Assembly (NCBI RefSeq): GCF_000756305.1
Contig: NZ_JRFE01000007.1
Span: 19,820-83,819 of the forward strand
Direction of reading: 5' to 3'
DNA from: Myxosarcina sp. GI1
Lineage (GTDB): Bacteria; Cyanobacteriota; Cyanobacteriia; Cyanobacteriales; Xenococcaceae
DNA: 64,000 nt
The position numbers and the translations under genes were made by a program. Below the pieces are notes generated by a model. That model was not told the origin of the DNA. It saw nothing but the letters and a program-made list of their open reading frames with translations, and ran no database searches. Positions 47,736-57,336 of this stretch are shown here, piece by piece. Numbering within the stretch: position 1 is the stretch's first letter; each line of letters begins with the position of its first letter.

Positions 47736-47924
47736 ATGACTAAAACACAAACGATTCGCTGTCCCAACTGTGGCGAGCTCGCTCAAAAACACATTATAGA
47801 TAATTCTCTGGTTCGTACTTCATGTCGCAGTTGTGACTATTTGCTAGTTCAATGTTATAAAACTGCAAGAGTCATTGAAGCTTATGCTCCAGGCATTAGC
47901 GGTTACTCTCCTATTTCGGCTTAA
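47736..47924 (+). CDS. Small zinc-ribbon protein
   Basis: A 62-residue protein with two Cys pairs, CPNC (9-12) and CRSC (30-33), forming a single zinc ribbon, and a tail YAPGISGYSPIS. Similar tiny proteins are conserved in cyanobacteria and are sometimes mislabelled as PriA. DNA, RNA or protein binding is possible; function unknown. Convergent with rlmN. Confidence 0.75.
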   Translation: MTKTQTIRCPNCGELAQKHIIDNSLVRTSCRSCDYLLVQCYKTARVIEAYAPGISGYSPISA

Positions 47925-47967
47925 AAATCGTATTAATTCTCGTACATTGGAAGTAAAAGGAATTGAA

Positions 47968-49017
47968 TTATATACGGGATGCTCTTAACTGTCCGCAAGC
48001 AGCATCGGCAGATAAACCCCGCGAATAGCGTACGCTAACGGCAATTTTATGCTCTTGTAAAATGCGCTCGAATTCTTCAATTCTATAGCGATCGGGTCTT
48101 TGATAATCGACTTCTGAGATGGGATTGTAGGGGATGAGATTGACGTGAGTTTGAAAACCTCTAAGCAAGTTGGCTAACTCCAGGGCATGTTCGGGTAAGT
48201 CGTTAACTCCTGACAGTAAAATATATTCAAAAGTTACTCTTCTACCCGTAACTCTCACGTATTCCCGACAGTCGGCAAGTATAGTATCTAGAGGATAGTG
48301 TTTGGCACTGGGAATCAACTGCTGGCGCAATTGTTGATTGGGTGCATGAAGGCTGACGGCAAAAACAATTTGTAGCTTATGTTGCGCTAGTTCGACAATT
48401 TTACCAGGAATACCAACAGTAGAGACGGTGAGCGATCGCTGCCCGATACCTACGTCTTGATTGAGAGATTTAACCGCAGCTACGGTTGGTGAGAGGTTCA
48501 TTAACGGTTCTCCCATACCCATAAAGACTACATTGCTAACTCGTTGCTGAAAATCTTCCTGCACTGTCAATACCTGATCGACAATTTCATGAGTTTGAAG
48601 ATTGCGTACAAATTCGCCTTTTCCCGTAGCGCAAAAATCACAAGCCATCGGACAGCCAACCTGAGAAGAAACGCAAACAGTTAGGCGTTTGGCAGTGGGA
48701 ATACCTACGGTTTCGACGATCGCACCATCGGCAAGGCGTAATAAATACTTGCGCGTCTCATCAGCGGCAATACTGCGATAATTAATAGTAGAACGTCCTA
48801 AAGGATAGTCGGCTAGTTCCTCACGCCATCGTTTGGGAAAAACCGAAATTTCTGTTAGCGATCGCGCTCCTTTTTGGTAGAGCCACTGATATAGTTGTTT
48901 GCCTCGATAAGCAGGTTGTCCCTGCTGTTGTACCCATTCGGTTAGTTCTGGTAGAGATTTACCTAACAGAACCTCCGAAGCTGGCTGTGTAGATTTATTG
49001 GCAGTTTGTAGCGTCAT
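47968..49017 (-). CDS. rlmN: 23S rRNA/tRNA adenosine C2-methyltransferase RlmN
   Basis: Radical-SAM methyltransferase for A2503 of 23S rRNA and A37 of some tRNAs. The 349-residue protein has the CxxxCxxC cluster at C122, C126, C129 ([16 protein letters not shown]) and the C-terminal catalytic cysteine in [11 protein letters not shown] (C341), with the family's [12 protein letters not shown] and [11 protein letters not shown] segments. Complete and normal length; divergent from lgt. Confidence 0.95.
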   Translation of the reverse strand: MTLQTANKSTQPASEVLLGKSLPELTEWVQQQGQPAYRGKQLYQWLYQKGARSLTEISVFPKRWREELADYPLGRSTINYRSIAADETRKYLLRLADGAIVETVGIPTAKRLTVCVSSQVGCPMACDFCATGKGEFVRNLQTHEIVDQVLTVQEDFQQRVSNVVFMGMGEPLMNLSPTVAAVKSLNQDVGIGQRSLTVSTVGIPGKIVELAQHKLQIVFAVSLHAPNQQLRQQLIPSAKHYPLDTILADCREYVRVTGRRVTFEYILLSGVNDLPEHALELANLLRGFQTHVNLIPYNPISEVDYQRPDRYRIEEFERILQEHKIAVSVRYSRGLSADAACGQLRASRI

Positions 49018-49150
49018 AAAGTAATTTTGTCCGAGCTATAAAAATTATAGATTTAATTTGAGGTAGAGTATGATTTGAACCTCAGTTTTAAATTGTGGCG
49101 ATCGCTTTATAAACTTTTGAAATGCCGCATTTACCTCTATATTTATTTTT

Positions 49151-49987
49151 ATGCTACTCGTTCAATTTCAGTCTCCAGGTCCAATCATTGTAGAAATTGG
49201 TCCTTTGGCATTGCGCTGGTATGGTTTGTTAATTGCCTCGGCAGTGTTGATTGGCGTTAGTCTGTCGCAGTATTTAGCAAAACGTCGCGGAGTCGACCCC
49301 GAGCTACTGGCAGATTTGGCAATTTGGCTGGTTATTGGGGCTATTCCCTGCGCTCGACTTTATTACGTCTTGTTTAAATGGTCTGACTACTCGCAACGTC
49401 CCCAGGATATTATCGCTATTTGGCAGGGTGGTATTGCCATTCACGGGGCAATCATTGGCGGCACTATCGCGGGACTGATATTTGCCCGTTTGAAAAAAGT
49501 TTCTATCTGGCAGTTATCGGATCTGGTAGTACCTTCTTTGATTTTAGGACAGGCGATCGGGCGGTGGGGCAACTTTTTTAACTCAGAAGCCTTTGGCAGA
49601 CCCACAGATTTACCTTGGAAACTATATATTCCTCCTGCCAATCGACCATTGGAGTATATCAACTATGAATATTTTCATCCTACTTTTTTATACGAATCTT
49701 TATGGAATATTGGGGTGTTTATTTTGCTATTGTGGCTGTTTTTCTGGGGTTTGAAACACAAAAACAGCTTAAAAGTAGGAACTTTGACCTTTGTATATCT
49801 AATCGCCTATAGTTGCGGTCGAATTTGGATTGAAGGATTGCGAACCGACAGTTTAATGCTGGGTTTTTTACGAGTAGCACAACTAATAAGTTTGGCAGAA
49901 ATTACTTTTGGTTTAATTGGTTTGGCTTGGCTTTATTGGTTAAAGCGTCCTCTACTTGATGTTAATCGAGCAAAGAATATCAAGTAG
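49151..49987 (+). CDS. lgt: Phosphatidylglycerol--prolipoprotein diacylglyceryl transferase
   Basis: Inner-membrane enzyme that adds the diacylglyceryl group to the lipobox cysteine. The 278-residue protein has about seven spans, the [16 protein letters not shown] stretch, the signature [17 protein letters not shown] (about 138-154) and [11 protein letters not shown] (about 175-186). Followed after a heptamer-repeat spacer by cobM. Confidence 0.95.
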   Translation: MLLVQFQSPGPIIVEIGPLALRWYGLLIASAVLIGVSLSQYLAKRRGVDPELLADLAIWLVIGAIPCARLYYVLFKWSDYSQRPQDIIAIWQGGIAIHGAIIGGTIAGLIFARLKKVSIWQLSDLVVPSLILGQAIGRWGNFFNSEAFGRPTDLPWKLYIPPANRPLEYINYEYFHPTFLYESLWNIGVFILLLWLFFWGLKHKNSLKVGTLTFVYLIAYSCGRIWIEGLRTDSLMLGFLRVAQLISLAEITFGLIGLAWLYWLKRPLLDVNRAKNIK

Positions 49988-49994
49988 CTAGTTT

Positions 49995-50027
49995 ACTTTT
50001 GACTTTTAACTTTTAACTTTTGACTTT
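49995..50027. repeat. ACTTTTG/ACTTTTA heptamer repeat
   Basis: About 4.7 copies of a 7-base unit ACTTTTR between lgt and cobM, ending 13 bases before the cobM ATG. The same unit recurs at 55533-55560 next to guaA. Confidence 0.8.
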
Positions 50028-50040
50028 AAAAACTTCTTTC

Positions 50041-50826
50041 ATGCCCCATAATCCTTCTCTCAAACCAGGTGTTTATATTATTGGTGCGGGACCTGGAGAT
50101 CCCGAATTACTGACTATTAAAGCCAAAAAAATCCTCGATCGCGCTGATGTCATTCTCTATGCAGATTCTTTAGTTCCCAAACAAATTTTGCAGGATGTAC
50201 GTTCCGATGCCGAACTGATTCCTACTGGAAATAAAACTTTAGAACAAATTATTCCCCTGGCGATCGCTAGAGTCAGACAAAATCTCGCCGTAGTGCGCTT
50301 GCATTCTGGCGATTTATCTTTGTATAGCGCGATCGGCGAACAGATAGAGGCTTTTGCTGCTGCTGATATTCCTTTTGAACTTATCCCTGGCATTAGTGCC
50401 TTTCAAGCTGCTGCCGCCACCTTGGGAACGGAACTAACCGTACCAGAACTAGTCCAGACGATTATTTTAACCAGAATTAGCGGTAAAGCCTCAGCAGTAC
50501 CAGAAACTGAAGAACTAGCTTCCCTGGCTGCACATCGAGCTAGTTTGTGTCTCTACTTAGCAGCGCGTCATGTAGAAGAATCTCAAGCCAAGCTGCTGCA
50601 ACACTATCCTGCCGATACTCCCGTAGCTATTTGTTTTCGTTTGGGTTGGCAAGACGAACAGATTTGGGTGGTACCATTATCAAAAATGGCGCAGGTTACG
50701 CAAGAAAACAATTTAATTAGAACCGTAATGTATCTAATTAGTCCTGCTTTAAAACAAGTTAAGAACAAGCGATCGCGCCTATACCATCCCGAACATTCTC
50801 ATTTATTTCGTACTGCTAGAAAATAA
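50041..50826 (+). CDS. cobM: Precorrin-4 C11-methyltransferase
   Basis: SAM-dependent corrin methylase; 261 residues from the ATG at 50041 (a TTG seven codons earlier lies inside the heptamer repeat and is rejected). The fold marks are YIIGAGPGDPELLTIKAKKIL at the start, LHSGDLSLYSAIGEQIEAF, and the IPFELIPGISAFQAAAATLGTELTVPELVQTIILTRISGKA segment that separates CobM from other corrin methylases. Cobalamin pathway partners (cobB, cbiD) are scattered in this window. Confidence 0.92.
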   Translation: MPHNPSLKPGVYIIGAGPGDPELLTIKAKKILDRADVILYADSLVPKQILQDVRSDAELIPTGNKTLEQIIPLAIARVRQNLAVVRLHSGDLSLYSAIGEQIEAFAAADIPFELIPGISAFQAAAATLGTELTVPELVQTIILTRISGKASAVPETEELASLAAHRASLCLYLAARHVEESQAKLLQHYPADTPVAICFRLGWQDEQIWVVPLSKMAQVTQENNLIRTVMYLISPALKQVKNKRSRLYHPEHSHLFRTARK

Positions 50827-51033
50827 GCTGTTGACAATTAAAAAAAGTAACCGAATTGCCATAGGTACAGTTTTCTCTACCCAGATAGATATTATTGGTT
50901 CGGGCAGAAAGCACTACTATATATGGGACAAAAGCCTCACTTTTAGATTGCTCGCCTACTTATTAAAATAATAATTAAAGAAACAAATAGTCCAACCAAG
51001 CTAAGCAAATAGCAATCGGAGAAAACTTTAATT

Positions 51034-51498
51034 ATGGCTTTAACAAGATATAATGCCTGGCAAGAAATGAACTCTTTACAGCGTCAACTTAATCGTTTAT
51101 TTGATGATGCTATAACTCCCGAATCTTGGAGTGACTTTAATAATTTATCTAGAGTCCCCGCTGCCGAACTTACCGAAAAAGAAGATGCTTTGCATCTCAA
51201 ACTCGAAGTTCCTGGCATGGAAGCCAAAGATCTAGATATTCAAGTTATGGCAGACCGAGTAGCGATTTCTGGCGAACGTAAGTCAGAAACTAAATCTGAA
51301 GAGAATGGTAAAACTAGAAGCGAATTCCGTTACGGTAAATTCTCTAGAGTAATTCCGCTACCCGTAAAAGTTCAAAACACTAACGTTACTGCCGAATATA
51401 AAGACGGTATTCTAAATCTAACTTTACCTAAATCGGAAGCCGAAAAAAATAAAGTAGTTAAGATCGATCTTGGTGAAGCTAAAAACCAAACTGCTTAA
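51034..51498 (+). CDS. hspA: Small heat-shock protein (Hsp20/alpha-crystallin)
   Basis: ATP-independent chaperone that keeps denatured proteins and thylakoid membranes stable under stress. The 154-residue protein has the alpha-crystallin domain at about 43-140 (VPAAELTEKEDALHLKLEVPGMEAKDLDIQV through FRYGKFSRVIPLPVKV and GILNLTLPK), then a short C-terminal KVVKIDL extension. GGAG lies at a good distance before the ATG, and a complementary GTTTTCTC is present further upstream in the leader. A terminator follows. Confidence 0.93.
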   Translation: MALTRYNAWQEMNSLQRQLNRLFDDAITPESWSDFNNLSRVPAAELTEKEDALHLKLEVPGMEAKDLDIQVMADRVAISGERKSETKSEENGKTRSEFRYGKFSRVIPLPVKVQNTNVTAEYKDGILNLTLPKSEAEKNKVVKIDLGEAKNQTA

Positions 51499-51549
51499 TT
51501 CTGCTTCAAAGACAAACGTTTGCACCTCTAGCCACATAGATTAATACTT

Positions 51550-51587
51550 AAGCCCAGTTATCTATAAAATAGCTGGGCTTTTTTTGC
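51550..51587 (+). terminator. Rho-independent terminator of hspA
   Basis: AAGCCCAG (51550-51557) and CTGGGCTT (51573-51580) form an 8-base-pair stem followed by a run of T. It lies about 50 bases after the gene. Confidence 0.8.
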
Positions 51588-51629
51588 AATGTGGATTTTC
51601 CAAAAACACAATGTAGATTGTCTGGCAAA

Positions 51630-51818
51630 TTAACGAGCTTCCGTACCTTGATTGGGATCTCCTTCTACTTGAGGATTATCCGTACCAGGAGCTTCAGGCG
51701 CAGCATTTTCTCTAGCATCTGTATCTGCTCCCTGTCCCGTTCGACGCTGAGTCGGATCTACAGGAGTTTGTTTGCCGCCAGAGGCAGTTGGTTCCGATTG
51801 TTGGTTTTCTGTATTCAT
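51630..51818 (-). CDS. Small disordered hydrophilic protein
   Basis: A 62-residue product rich in Gln, Pro, Gly, Thr and acidic residues, with no hydrophobic core (SEPTASGGKQTPVDPTQRRT and APGTDNPQVEGDPNQGTEA). Such very hydrophilic, low-complexity small proteins occur in stress-responsive loci of cyanobacteria. Next to hspA, which makes a stress link possible but unproven. No clear ribosome site is visible; coding is supported by the even, codon-like composition. Confidence 0.55.
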   Translation of the reverse strand: MNTENQQSEPTASGGKQTPVDPTQRRTGQGADTDARENAAPEAPGTDNPQVEGDPNQGTEAR

Positions 51819-51991
51819 TTGCTAAAAATAAATTCGTTACTTGAATTCAATCTAGCAACGGACAAGCAGAAAAAATGTCAGTCCCTAGTTATAGTTTGAT
51901 TCAATCTACAGCAATAATTTTTCATTTGTTTGATACGCTTTTTTAGCTTTATAAACTTAAAATAAGTAAGATCGACTATTTTGTTACCTTA

Positions 51992-52534
51992 ATGACCGAT
52001 AGTTACTATAACTTTAGTCTGAAGCTCGATAAGATTGAATATTTGTTCAAAGATCCAGAATTCGATCTTTTTAGACCGCAAACCGAGTCTAGTTCTGGGA
52101 TTGAGCGTATTGTCAACCAACTTAAACCAACCTCGCTAACAGAAAAAGTACGAACTACAATCTTGCTTCCAAACCATCAGCTTTCAGAAAATTTAGAAAA
52201 ATCGGTTGTCAATGCTTTACAGCATTACTGTAACAACAAGATCGAGAATATTTCTAACGATATAACTTCTCTACGAGGACGGGGAATTCGCGCTTTACAA
52301 AGAGGATTACTTTTTTTAGCAGTTTGTCTTGTAATATCTACTTTATTCGACAAGATAGAATACTTACCGATATTGGTACATAGATTTTTAAATGAAGGTT
52401 TTTTAATTGCTGGTTGGGTTGGTTTGTGGTATCCAATTGAGTTGTTGCTGTATGAATGGGGACCATTAAAACGACAAAAGCAAATTTATGAAATGATTAA
52501 AGATATGGAAATTAAAATTACTACTCATAGTTAA
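51992..52534 (+). CDS. Hypothetical membrane protein
   Basis: A 180-residue protein without a family I can name. The N-terminal half is soluble and helical; two membrane spans follow at about 106-122 (GLLFLAVCLVISTLF) and 134-152, and a short charged C terminus faces the cytoplasm (GPLKRQKQIYEMIKDMEIK). It precedes the RMD1-like gene by 43 bases on the same strand, so the two may be cotranscribed. Confidence 0.65.
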   Translation: MTDSYYNFSLKLDKIEYLFKDPEFDLFRPQTESSSGIERIVNQLKPTSLTEKVRTTILLPNHQLSENLEKSVVNALQHYCNNKIENISNDITSLRGRGIRALQRGLLFLAVCLVISTLFDKIEYLPILVHRFLNEGFLIAGWVGLWYPIELLLYEWGPLKRQKQIYEMIKDMEIKITTHS

Positions 52535-52577
52535 ATCGAATTACTAATTACGAAATTAATCGGCTATTAAAACTAAA

Positions 52578-53396
52578 ATGAATACTATTCAAACAAATAT
52601 TATTGAATTTGCAGGAGAAAAAACTGTCAGCGTCCGCGCCTTATTTATTGGCGAAAAGCTCGATCTGCGAACTTTGGAAAATACTAAATGTTTGGGAGAT
52701 TCTCCTCTAACTATTGCAGCAGGCGAACATGGTTGTGTCATCTTACAGCGTTACGGCGCAGTAGTTTTGTTTGGACTCGATTCTTTAGAAGAAGCTGCTT
52801 TTATTGAAAAGTTGCAGCCCTGGATTGCTAAACCTTTTAAAGAACCAGAATTTGAAGAAGCACAAATAAAATTAAATCCCAATAGCAAAGAAATTATTGC
52901 CGACAATGGAATCATAGAATTAAAAGAGTTTAGCGTCGAACGGTTACAAATTGTGGCTGATGTATTAGCCAAAAGCGTAATTTTAAGCCACTATGAAAAC
53001 GCTATTACTATGGTATTTGACAAAATTGAGCCGATCGCTGCTAGTATTAAACAATTTGGCAATGGTCGTCATGATGGAGAAGATCTTTTAAAGCTGATTG
53101 GCAATAATATCATGGTTCAGCAAACCACGATTGGTCTGGTAGGAATCGAAGAAAAACCAGAACAGCTATGGGATTACCCTAATTTAGAACGTCTCTATGT
53201 TCGTTTAGAAGATGAATACGAAATTCGCGAACGCGATCGCGCTTTAGAACGCAAACTAGAATTAATTTCTCGTACCGCTCAAACCGTACTGGATTTGATG
53301 CAGCATCGAAGCGCGGTAAGAGTAGAGTGGTATATCGTAATTTTAATTGTTGTCGAAGTTATACTCAATATTTACGAACTATTTTTTATGGGTTAA
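52578..53396 (+). CDS. RMD1/YagE-type DUF155 protein
   Basis: A 272-residue protein with a central DUF155 domain: SVRALFIGEKLDLRTLE, HGCVILQRYGAVVLFGL and the later LIGNNIMVQQTTIGLVGIEEKPEQLWDYPNLERLYVRLEDEYEIRERDRALERKLE, ending with one C-terminal membrane span (WYIVILIVVEVILNIYELFF). The eukaryotic members (RMD1, RMND1) are mitochondrial and linked to translation; the bacterial role is unclear. The preceding gene is also a membrane protein, and the two may act together. Confidence 0.85.
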   Translation: MNTIQTNIIEFAGEKTVSVRALFIGEKLDLRTLENTKCLGDSPLTIAAGEHGCVILQRYGAVVLFGLDSLEEAAFIEKLQPWIAKPFKEPEFEEAQIKLNPNSKEIIADNGIIELKEFSVERLQIVADVLAKSVILSHYENAITMVFDKIEPIAASIKQFGNGRHDGEDLLKLIGNNIMVQQTTIGLVGIEEKPEQLWDYPNLERLYVRLEDEYEIRERDRALERKLELISRTAQTVLDLMQHRSAVRVEWYIVILIVVEVILNIYELFFMG

Positions 53397-53400
53397 TGGT

Positions 53401-54090
53401 TTAATCTAACTTCGATCGCTGGCGTAAAATAGATTCGGCGATCGCCAGATCTTCAGGAGTAGTAACCTTCAAGTTGGTTTCTTCCCCTTCAACTATTTTT
53501 ACGGGAAGCTGGCATTTTTCAAATAAAGCTGCATCATCGGTAACTTGCCAGCCCGATTTTTTGCCTCGTTGGTGACACTCTTTGAGTAATTTAACTTCAA
53601 AACCCTGTGGTGTTTGAGCCGCCCAGAGATTGCTGCGATCTGGGGTGTCTTGAATATACTTATTAGAATCTACTACTTTAATCGTATCTTTAACGGGTAC
53701 AGCAGCGATCGCTCCCTGACAGGTTTGCAAAACATCGGCGCAACGGGCAAACAGTTCGGGAGTTGCCAGACATCTTGCGCCATCGTGAATTAAAACTTTT
53801 TCTGCTGCTGCTGGTAAAGCTGCCAAACCATTGTCTACAGACTGTTGACGGGTATCGCCGCCGATAATTAATTCTACTGGTTTGCTGAGGTTTAACTCTG
53901 CCAGAATGTCTTTAAAGTCGGGGAAATCTGAAGGTTGCCCGATAATTCCCATCCAAGTAAGGCGATCGCATTTTTCGGCAGCCAGCAGAGTCCAGGCTAA
54001 TAGCGGTTTGTCTAATAATTTTAATAGTAGCTTATTGCGATCGCTACCCATTCTGCGTCCCATTCCCGCAGCAGGAATCAGTAAATACAT
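53401..54090 (-). CDS. ispD: 2-C-methyl-D-erythritol 4-phosphate cytidylyltransferase
   Basis: Third step of the MEP isoprenoid pathway. The 229-residue protein has the CTP-binding start LLIPAAGMGRRMGSDRNKLLLKL, VLIHDGARCLATPELF and the WAAQTPQGFEVKLLKECH segment, then NLKVTTPEDLAIAE at the end. Normal length; convergent with the DUF155 gene with a 4-base gap. Confidence 0.95.
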   Translation of the reverse strand: MYLLIPAAGMGRRMGSDRNKLLLKLLDKPLLAWTLLAAEKCDRLTWMGIIGQPSDFPDFKDILAELNLSKPVELIIGGDTRQQSVDNGLAALPAAAEKVLIHDGARCLATPELFARCADVLQTCQGAIAAVPVKDTIKVVDSNKYIQDTPDRSNLWAAQTPQGFEVKLLKECHQRGKKSGWQVTDDAALFEKCQLPVKIVEGEETNLKVTTPEDLAIAESILRQRSKLD

Positions 54091-54242
54091 TATTGCCTAA
54101 GCTCGATAACATTCTTAGGTTCTATCTTCCCTCAAATTCGTACCCAAACTCGAAACTTTATTAAATTTTATTCTAATAAAAATTGATGGCTAACTATTGA
54201 GACGAGCGACAACTAAATAATGAACCATCAACAAGCTATTTA

Positions 54243-54977
54243 TTATTCTTGAGGCAATTGATTGACTCGTGCATCGGCATTAATCGTCATTTTTCCCTTT
54301 TGCACGTCAAGTTTTTTTAACTGTAAGCTCATGTCAGCTAGCTCGAAGTTACGCAGATCTAATAATTCTTCGGCACTATTTAGCAAAGCCTGAGTTAGTT
54401 CGGGAGCTTCATTTTTACCCGAAGTATATTCTACATCTTCAATAACAATTTTATTGCCGTTGTCGCTAACGCGAGGTTTGCCAGTAAAGGCAATCTGTTT
54501 GGTTTCAGAGTCGGCTAGAGAAATATCGGCTTCCAAACTAATTTTTCCTTCTCCTGGCAGAGAAAAATTTACTCGCTTGGCATTAGCTGTTACCGTTTCG
54601 CCGTCGATAGTTACTTCGCGGTCTTTGAGCTTATCTTTAATATATTCAGAATTAAAAGCTCGTTCGATATCTTTATCGGTTAGAACAATACATGCTGTGG
54701 CATCGGTAGGTTGCTCCATTTCAATATCGCCAAAAGCAGCTTTAAGCGGATTGACCTTAATATTGTTGGTTTTCATATCCAGCTTTTCAGCACGGAGTTC
54801 TTTGTTCATTACTAACCCTTTGCCGTTAATATTGACAGAATCTAATTTTCCTTGAGCGGCATCGGCAGGATTAGTGCGAACATCTACATCTAGCTCTTCC
54901 GATTCGTCTAACTGAGATTCCATACCCACTTCGGCAGCTTTGCTAATTGCCTGTTCGCCAATATCTTGTGAAGTCAT
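54243..54977 (-). CDS. DUF2993 (LmeA-like) lipid-binding-type protein
   Basis: A 244-residue protein of the DUF2993 type: QAISKAAEVGMESQLDESEELDVDVRTNPADAAQGKLDSVNINGKGLVMNKELRAEKLDMKTNNIKVNP at the start and a beta-rich continuation (VTIDGETVTANAKRVNF, NLELADMSLQLKKLDVQKGKMTINADARVNQLP). Members adopt a lipid-binding (BPI/TULIP-like) fold in the mycobacterial case. No signal peptide is visible, so the location is unclear. Confidence 0.8.
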   Translation of the reverse strand: MTSQDIGEQAISKAAEVGMESQLDESEELDVDVRTNPADAAQGKLDSVNINGKGLVMNKELRAEKLDMKTNNIKVNPLKAAFGDIEMEQPTDATACIVLTDKDIERAFNSEYIKDKLKDREVTIDGETVTANAKRVNFSLPGEGKISLEADISLADSETKQIAFTGKPRVSDNGNKIVIEDVEYTSGKNEAPELTQALLNSAEELLDLRNFELADMSLQLKKLDVQKGKMTINADARVNQLPQE

Positions 54978-55115
54978 TGAATTAATCCTTTTTTGGTCTT
55001 AAACTGTTGGTGCTTTATTATTAATGTCAAATACCAAGGATTATAGAATCTTCCGAAAGTAACAATAGATTAAGGACAAGAATATAAGTAAATAGCAGAT
55101 ATTTACTTATTTTGT

Positions 55116-55217
55116 GTGTTGACAAGTAAATATTCGCGCGATCGCTATGGCGATCGACAGGCAGCAGAACAGCAGCTTATTGGCAGTATTAATAAGTTTT
55201 TGGAAGATAATAAATAA
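55116..55217 (+). CDS. Possible short ORF before the next small gene
   Basis: GTG or TTG start, 33 codons including DRQAAEQQLIGSINKFLEDN, a composition that looks coding. No ribosome site is evident and the 5' half overlaps a HIP1-rich patch, so it may be only chance or a remnant. Confidence 0.2.
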   Translation: MLTSKYSRDRYGDRQAAEQQLIGSINKFLEDNK

Positions 55218-55248
55218 TTGTTTGGTATTATAAGCTGGAGTATAAATA

Positions 55249-55488
55249 TTGCCTACAAGAAAAGAAATTAGCAAGTTTCTGAATAAAATTTGTTTGGAAC
55301 TTGGAATTTGCAGTCCTTTTTATAATTTAGAACATTTTCTTTTTAGGGAACACTATGAAGTTGATAAATTCGTTAGAGAAATATTTTTAGCTGAAGGGCT
55401 AGATCCCGATTTAGAGTTAAAACTTTTTAGGCAAACAAAGAAAATGTTCACAGAGCGATTTGGTTCAGAAATTTATCCCAATAAATAA
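55249..55488 (+). CDS. Small hypothetical protein
   Basis: A 79-residue, charged, helical protein I do not recognise (KEISKFLNKICLELGICSPF, then YEVDKFVREIFLAEGLDPDLELKLFRQTKKMFTERFG). The TTG start has GGAG 8 bases upstream, which makes the unusual start credible. Two cysteines near the N terminus might form a redox or metal pair. Convergent with guaA after a short heptamer-repeat spacer. Confidence 0.6.
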   Translation: MPTRKEISKFLNKICLELGICSPFYNLEHFLFREHYEVDKFVREIFLAEGLDPDLELKLFRQTKKMFTERFGSEIYPNK

Positions 55489-55532
55489 ATTCATCGAACA
55501 TTAAATGTTTAGTGTTTCTTGCTTATTGCCTA

Positions 55533-55560
55533 TTTAACTTTTAACTTTTAACTTTTTTTT
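55533..55560. repeat. ACTTTTA heptamer repeat beside guaA
   Basis: Three to four copies of TTTAACT/ACTTTTA ending in a T run right at the guaA stop. Same unit as 49995-50027. Confidence 0.7.
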
Positions 55561-57187
55561 ATTCCCATTCAATAGTTCCAGGTGGTTTAGAAGTAATATC
55601 GTAAACGACTCTATTTACACCTTTAACTTCATTAACCATGCGATTGGAAATGGTTTCTAACAGATCGTAGGGGACTCTCGCCCAGTCGGCAGTCATCCCA
55701 TCTTCGCTAGTAATAAACCGTAGTACTACAGGATGGGCATAGGTACGCTTATCGCCCATAACGCCGACGCTACGAATTGGCAGCAAGACAGCAAAAGCCT
55801 GCCAGAAGTCATGATAAACTTCCTGTCTGCTAATTTCGTCCCGCACTATATAGTCGGCATCGCGTAAAATATTCAGTCGTTCGGCAGTAACTTCGCCAAT
55901 AATTCTAATTGCTAACCCAGGACCAGGAAAAGGATGACGGCGCACGATTTCTTCGGGCAAACCAATAGAACGAGCGACATTACGAACTTCGTCTTTAAAT
56001 AGCTTGCGTAAGGGTTCGACTAATTTAAAACGGAGATTTTTGGGCAAACCGCCTACATTATGATGGCTTTTAATTTTCACCGCTACTCTTTCGCCTGTTT
56101 TGGGATCGACATTAGTATCGGCAGATTCAATTACGTCGGGATATAGAGTGCCTTGAGCTAAATAGTCAAATGGTCCCAATCTTTGAGATTCCTCTTCAAA
56201 AACCTGAATAAATTCGTGTCCGATACGACGGCGTTTGACTTCGGGATCGGTTACTCCCTCCATTTGTCTGATAAAGCGATCGCGCGCCTGAACGTATTCT
56301 ACGGGAATGTGAAACTGCTCTTTGAATATCTGCATCAATCGCTCTGGTTCGCCTTTACGCATAAAGCCCTGGTCGATAAACATACAGGTAAGGCGATCGC
56401 CAATAGCTCTATGCAGTAAAAAAGCCAGGGTCGATGAATCTACACCTCCTGATAGAGCTAGCAAGACTCTTTTATCTCCTACTCTGGCTTTGATCTCGCG
56501 GATTGATTCTTCTACAAAAGCTTCTGTCGTCCAGGTAGGTTCGCACTGGCAAATATGATAGACAAAGTTACGAATTAAAGCGATACCGCCTTCAGAATGG
56601 ACGACTTCTGGATGAAACTGAACCCCAAACAGTTTGCGTTCGGGATGGGAAATTGCCGCACAGGGGGTATTCTGGGTGCGAGCCAAAACAGAAAATCCTG
56701 CTGGTAACTTGGTACAAGAGTCACCATGACTCATCCACATCGTAGAGCCATCTTCAACGTTGGTTAACAAGTCTGTCGGATCTTCAATTAATAAATTGGC
56801 TTTGCCGTATTCTCCTAGTTTGACTTGCTCTACAGTTCCGCCAAGCTGTTTGACCATTAGCTGCATGCCGTAGCACACTCCCAAAACGGGAATCTTTAAG
56901 TTCCATATTTCGGGATCGCATTGGGGAGCATGTTCATCGTAGACAGAATTAGGTCCTCCAGAAAGAATAATTCCCTGGGGATTGAGTTGGCGTAGCTGTT
57001 CTGCTGTAGTTCGATAGGAAATAACTTCAGAATAAACCTGAGTTTCGCGAATTCTACGGGCGATTAACTCGGAATACTGCGAGCCAAAATCGATAATAAT
57101 AATTTTTTGGCGATCGAGAGTATTGGCTAGAGACTCGGAAGATAGAGACTCTGTGTTTTGAGGGCTGGCTTGAGTTTGAATAGTCAC
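55559..57187 (-). CDS. guaA: GMP synthase (glutamine-hydrolysing)
   Basis: Converts XMP to GMP. The 542-residue protein joins a class I glutaminase ([19 protein letters not shown], nucleophile C105 in [21 protein letters not shown]) and a synthetase domain with the ATP-pyrophosphatase loop [17 protein letters not shown], then the dimerisation part ending [14 protein letters not shown]. Complete and normal length. Confidence 0.97.
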   Translation of the reverse strand: MTIQTQASPQNTESLSSESLANTLDRQKIIIIDFGSQYSELIARRIRETQVYSEVISYRTTAEQLRQLNPQGIILSGGPNSVYDEHAPQCDPEIWNLKIPVLGVCYGMQLMVKQLGGTVEQVKLGEYGKANLLIEDPTDLLTNVEDGSTMWMSHGDSCTKLPAGFSVLARTQNTPCAAISHPERKLFGVQFHPEVVHSEGGIALIRNFVYHICQCEPTWTTEAFVEESIREIKARVGDKRVLLALSGGVDSSTLAFLLHRAIGDRLTCMFIDQGFMRKGEPERLMQIFKEQFHIPVEYVQARDRFIRQMEGVTDPEVKRRRIGHEFIQVFEEESQRLGPFDYLAQGTLYPDVIESADTNVDPKTGERVAVKIKSHHNVGGLPKNLRFKLVEPLRKLFKDEVRNVARSIGLPEEIVRRHPFPGPGLAIRIIGEVTAERLNILRDADYIVRDEISRQEVYHDFWQAFAVLLPIRSVGVMGDKRTYAHPVVLRFITSEDGMTADWARVPYDLLETISNRMVNEVKGVNRVVYDITSKPPGTIEWE

Positions 57188-57336
57188 TATTTCTCTAGAT
57201 GATTTAAAGGTATATATATTTAATTACTATTCTTTGCAGAACTTAAAGTTTGTCTACCAAGTTTTGAATTTATAAGTTACAATTGCTTGGGACTTATTAT
57301 TTTCTATTAAGTATTAGAAATATTCTAAAAAGTATA

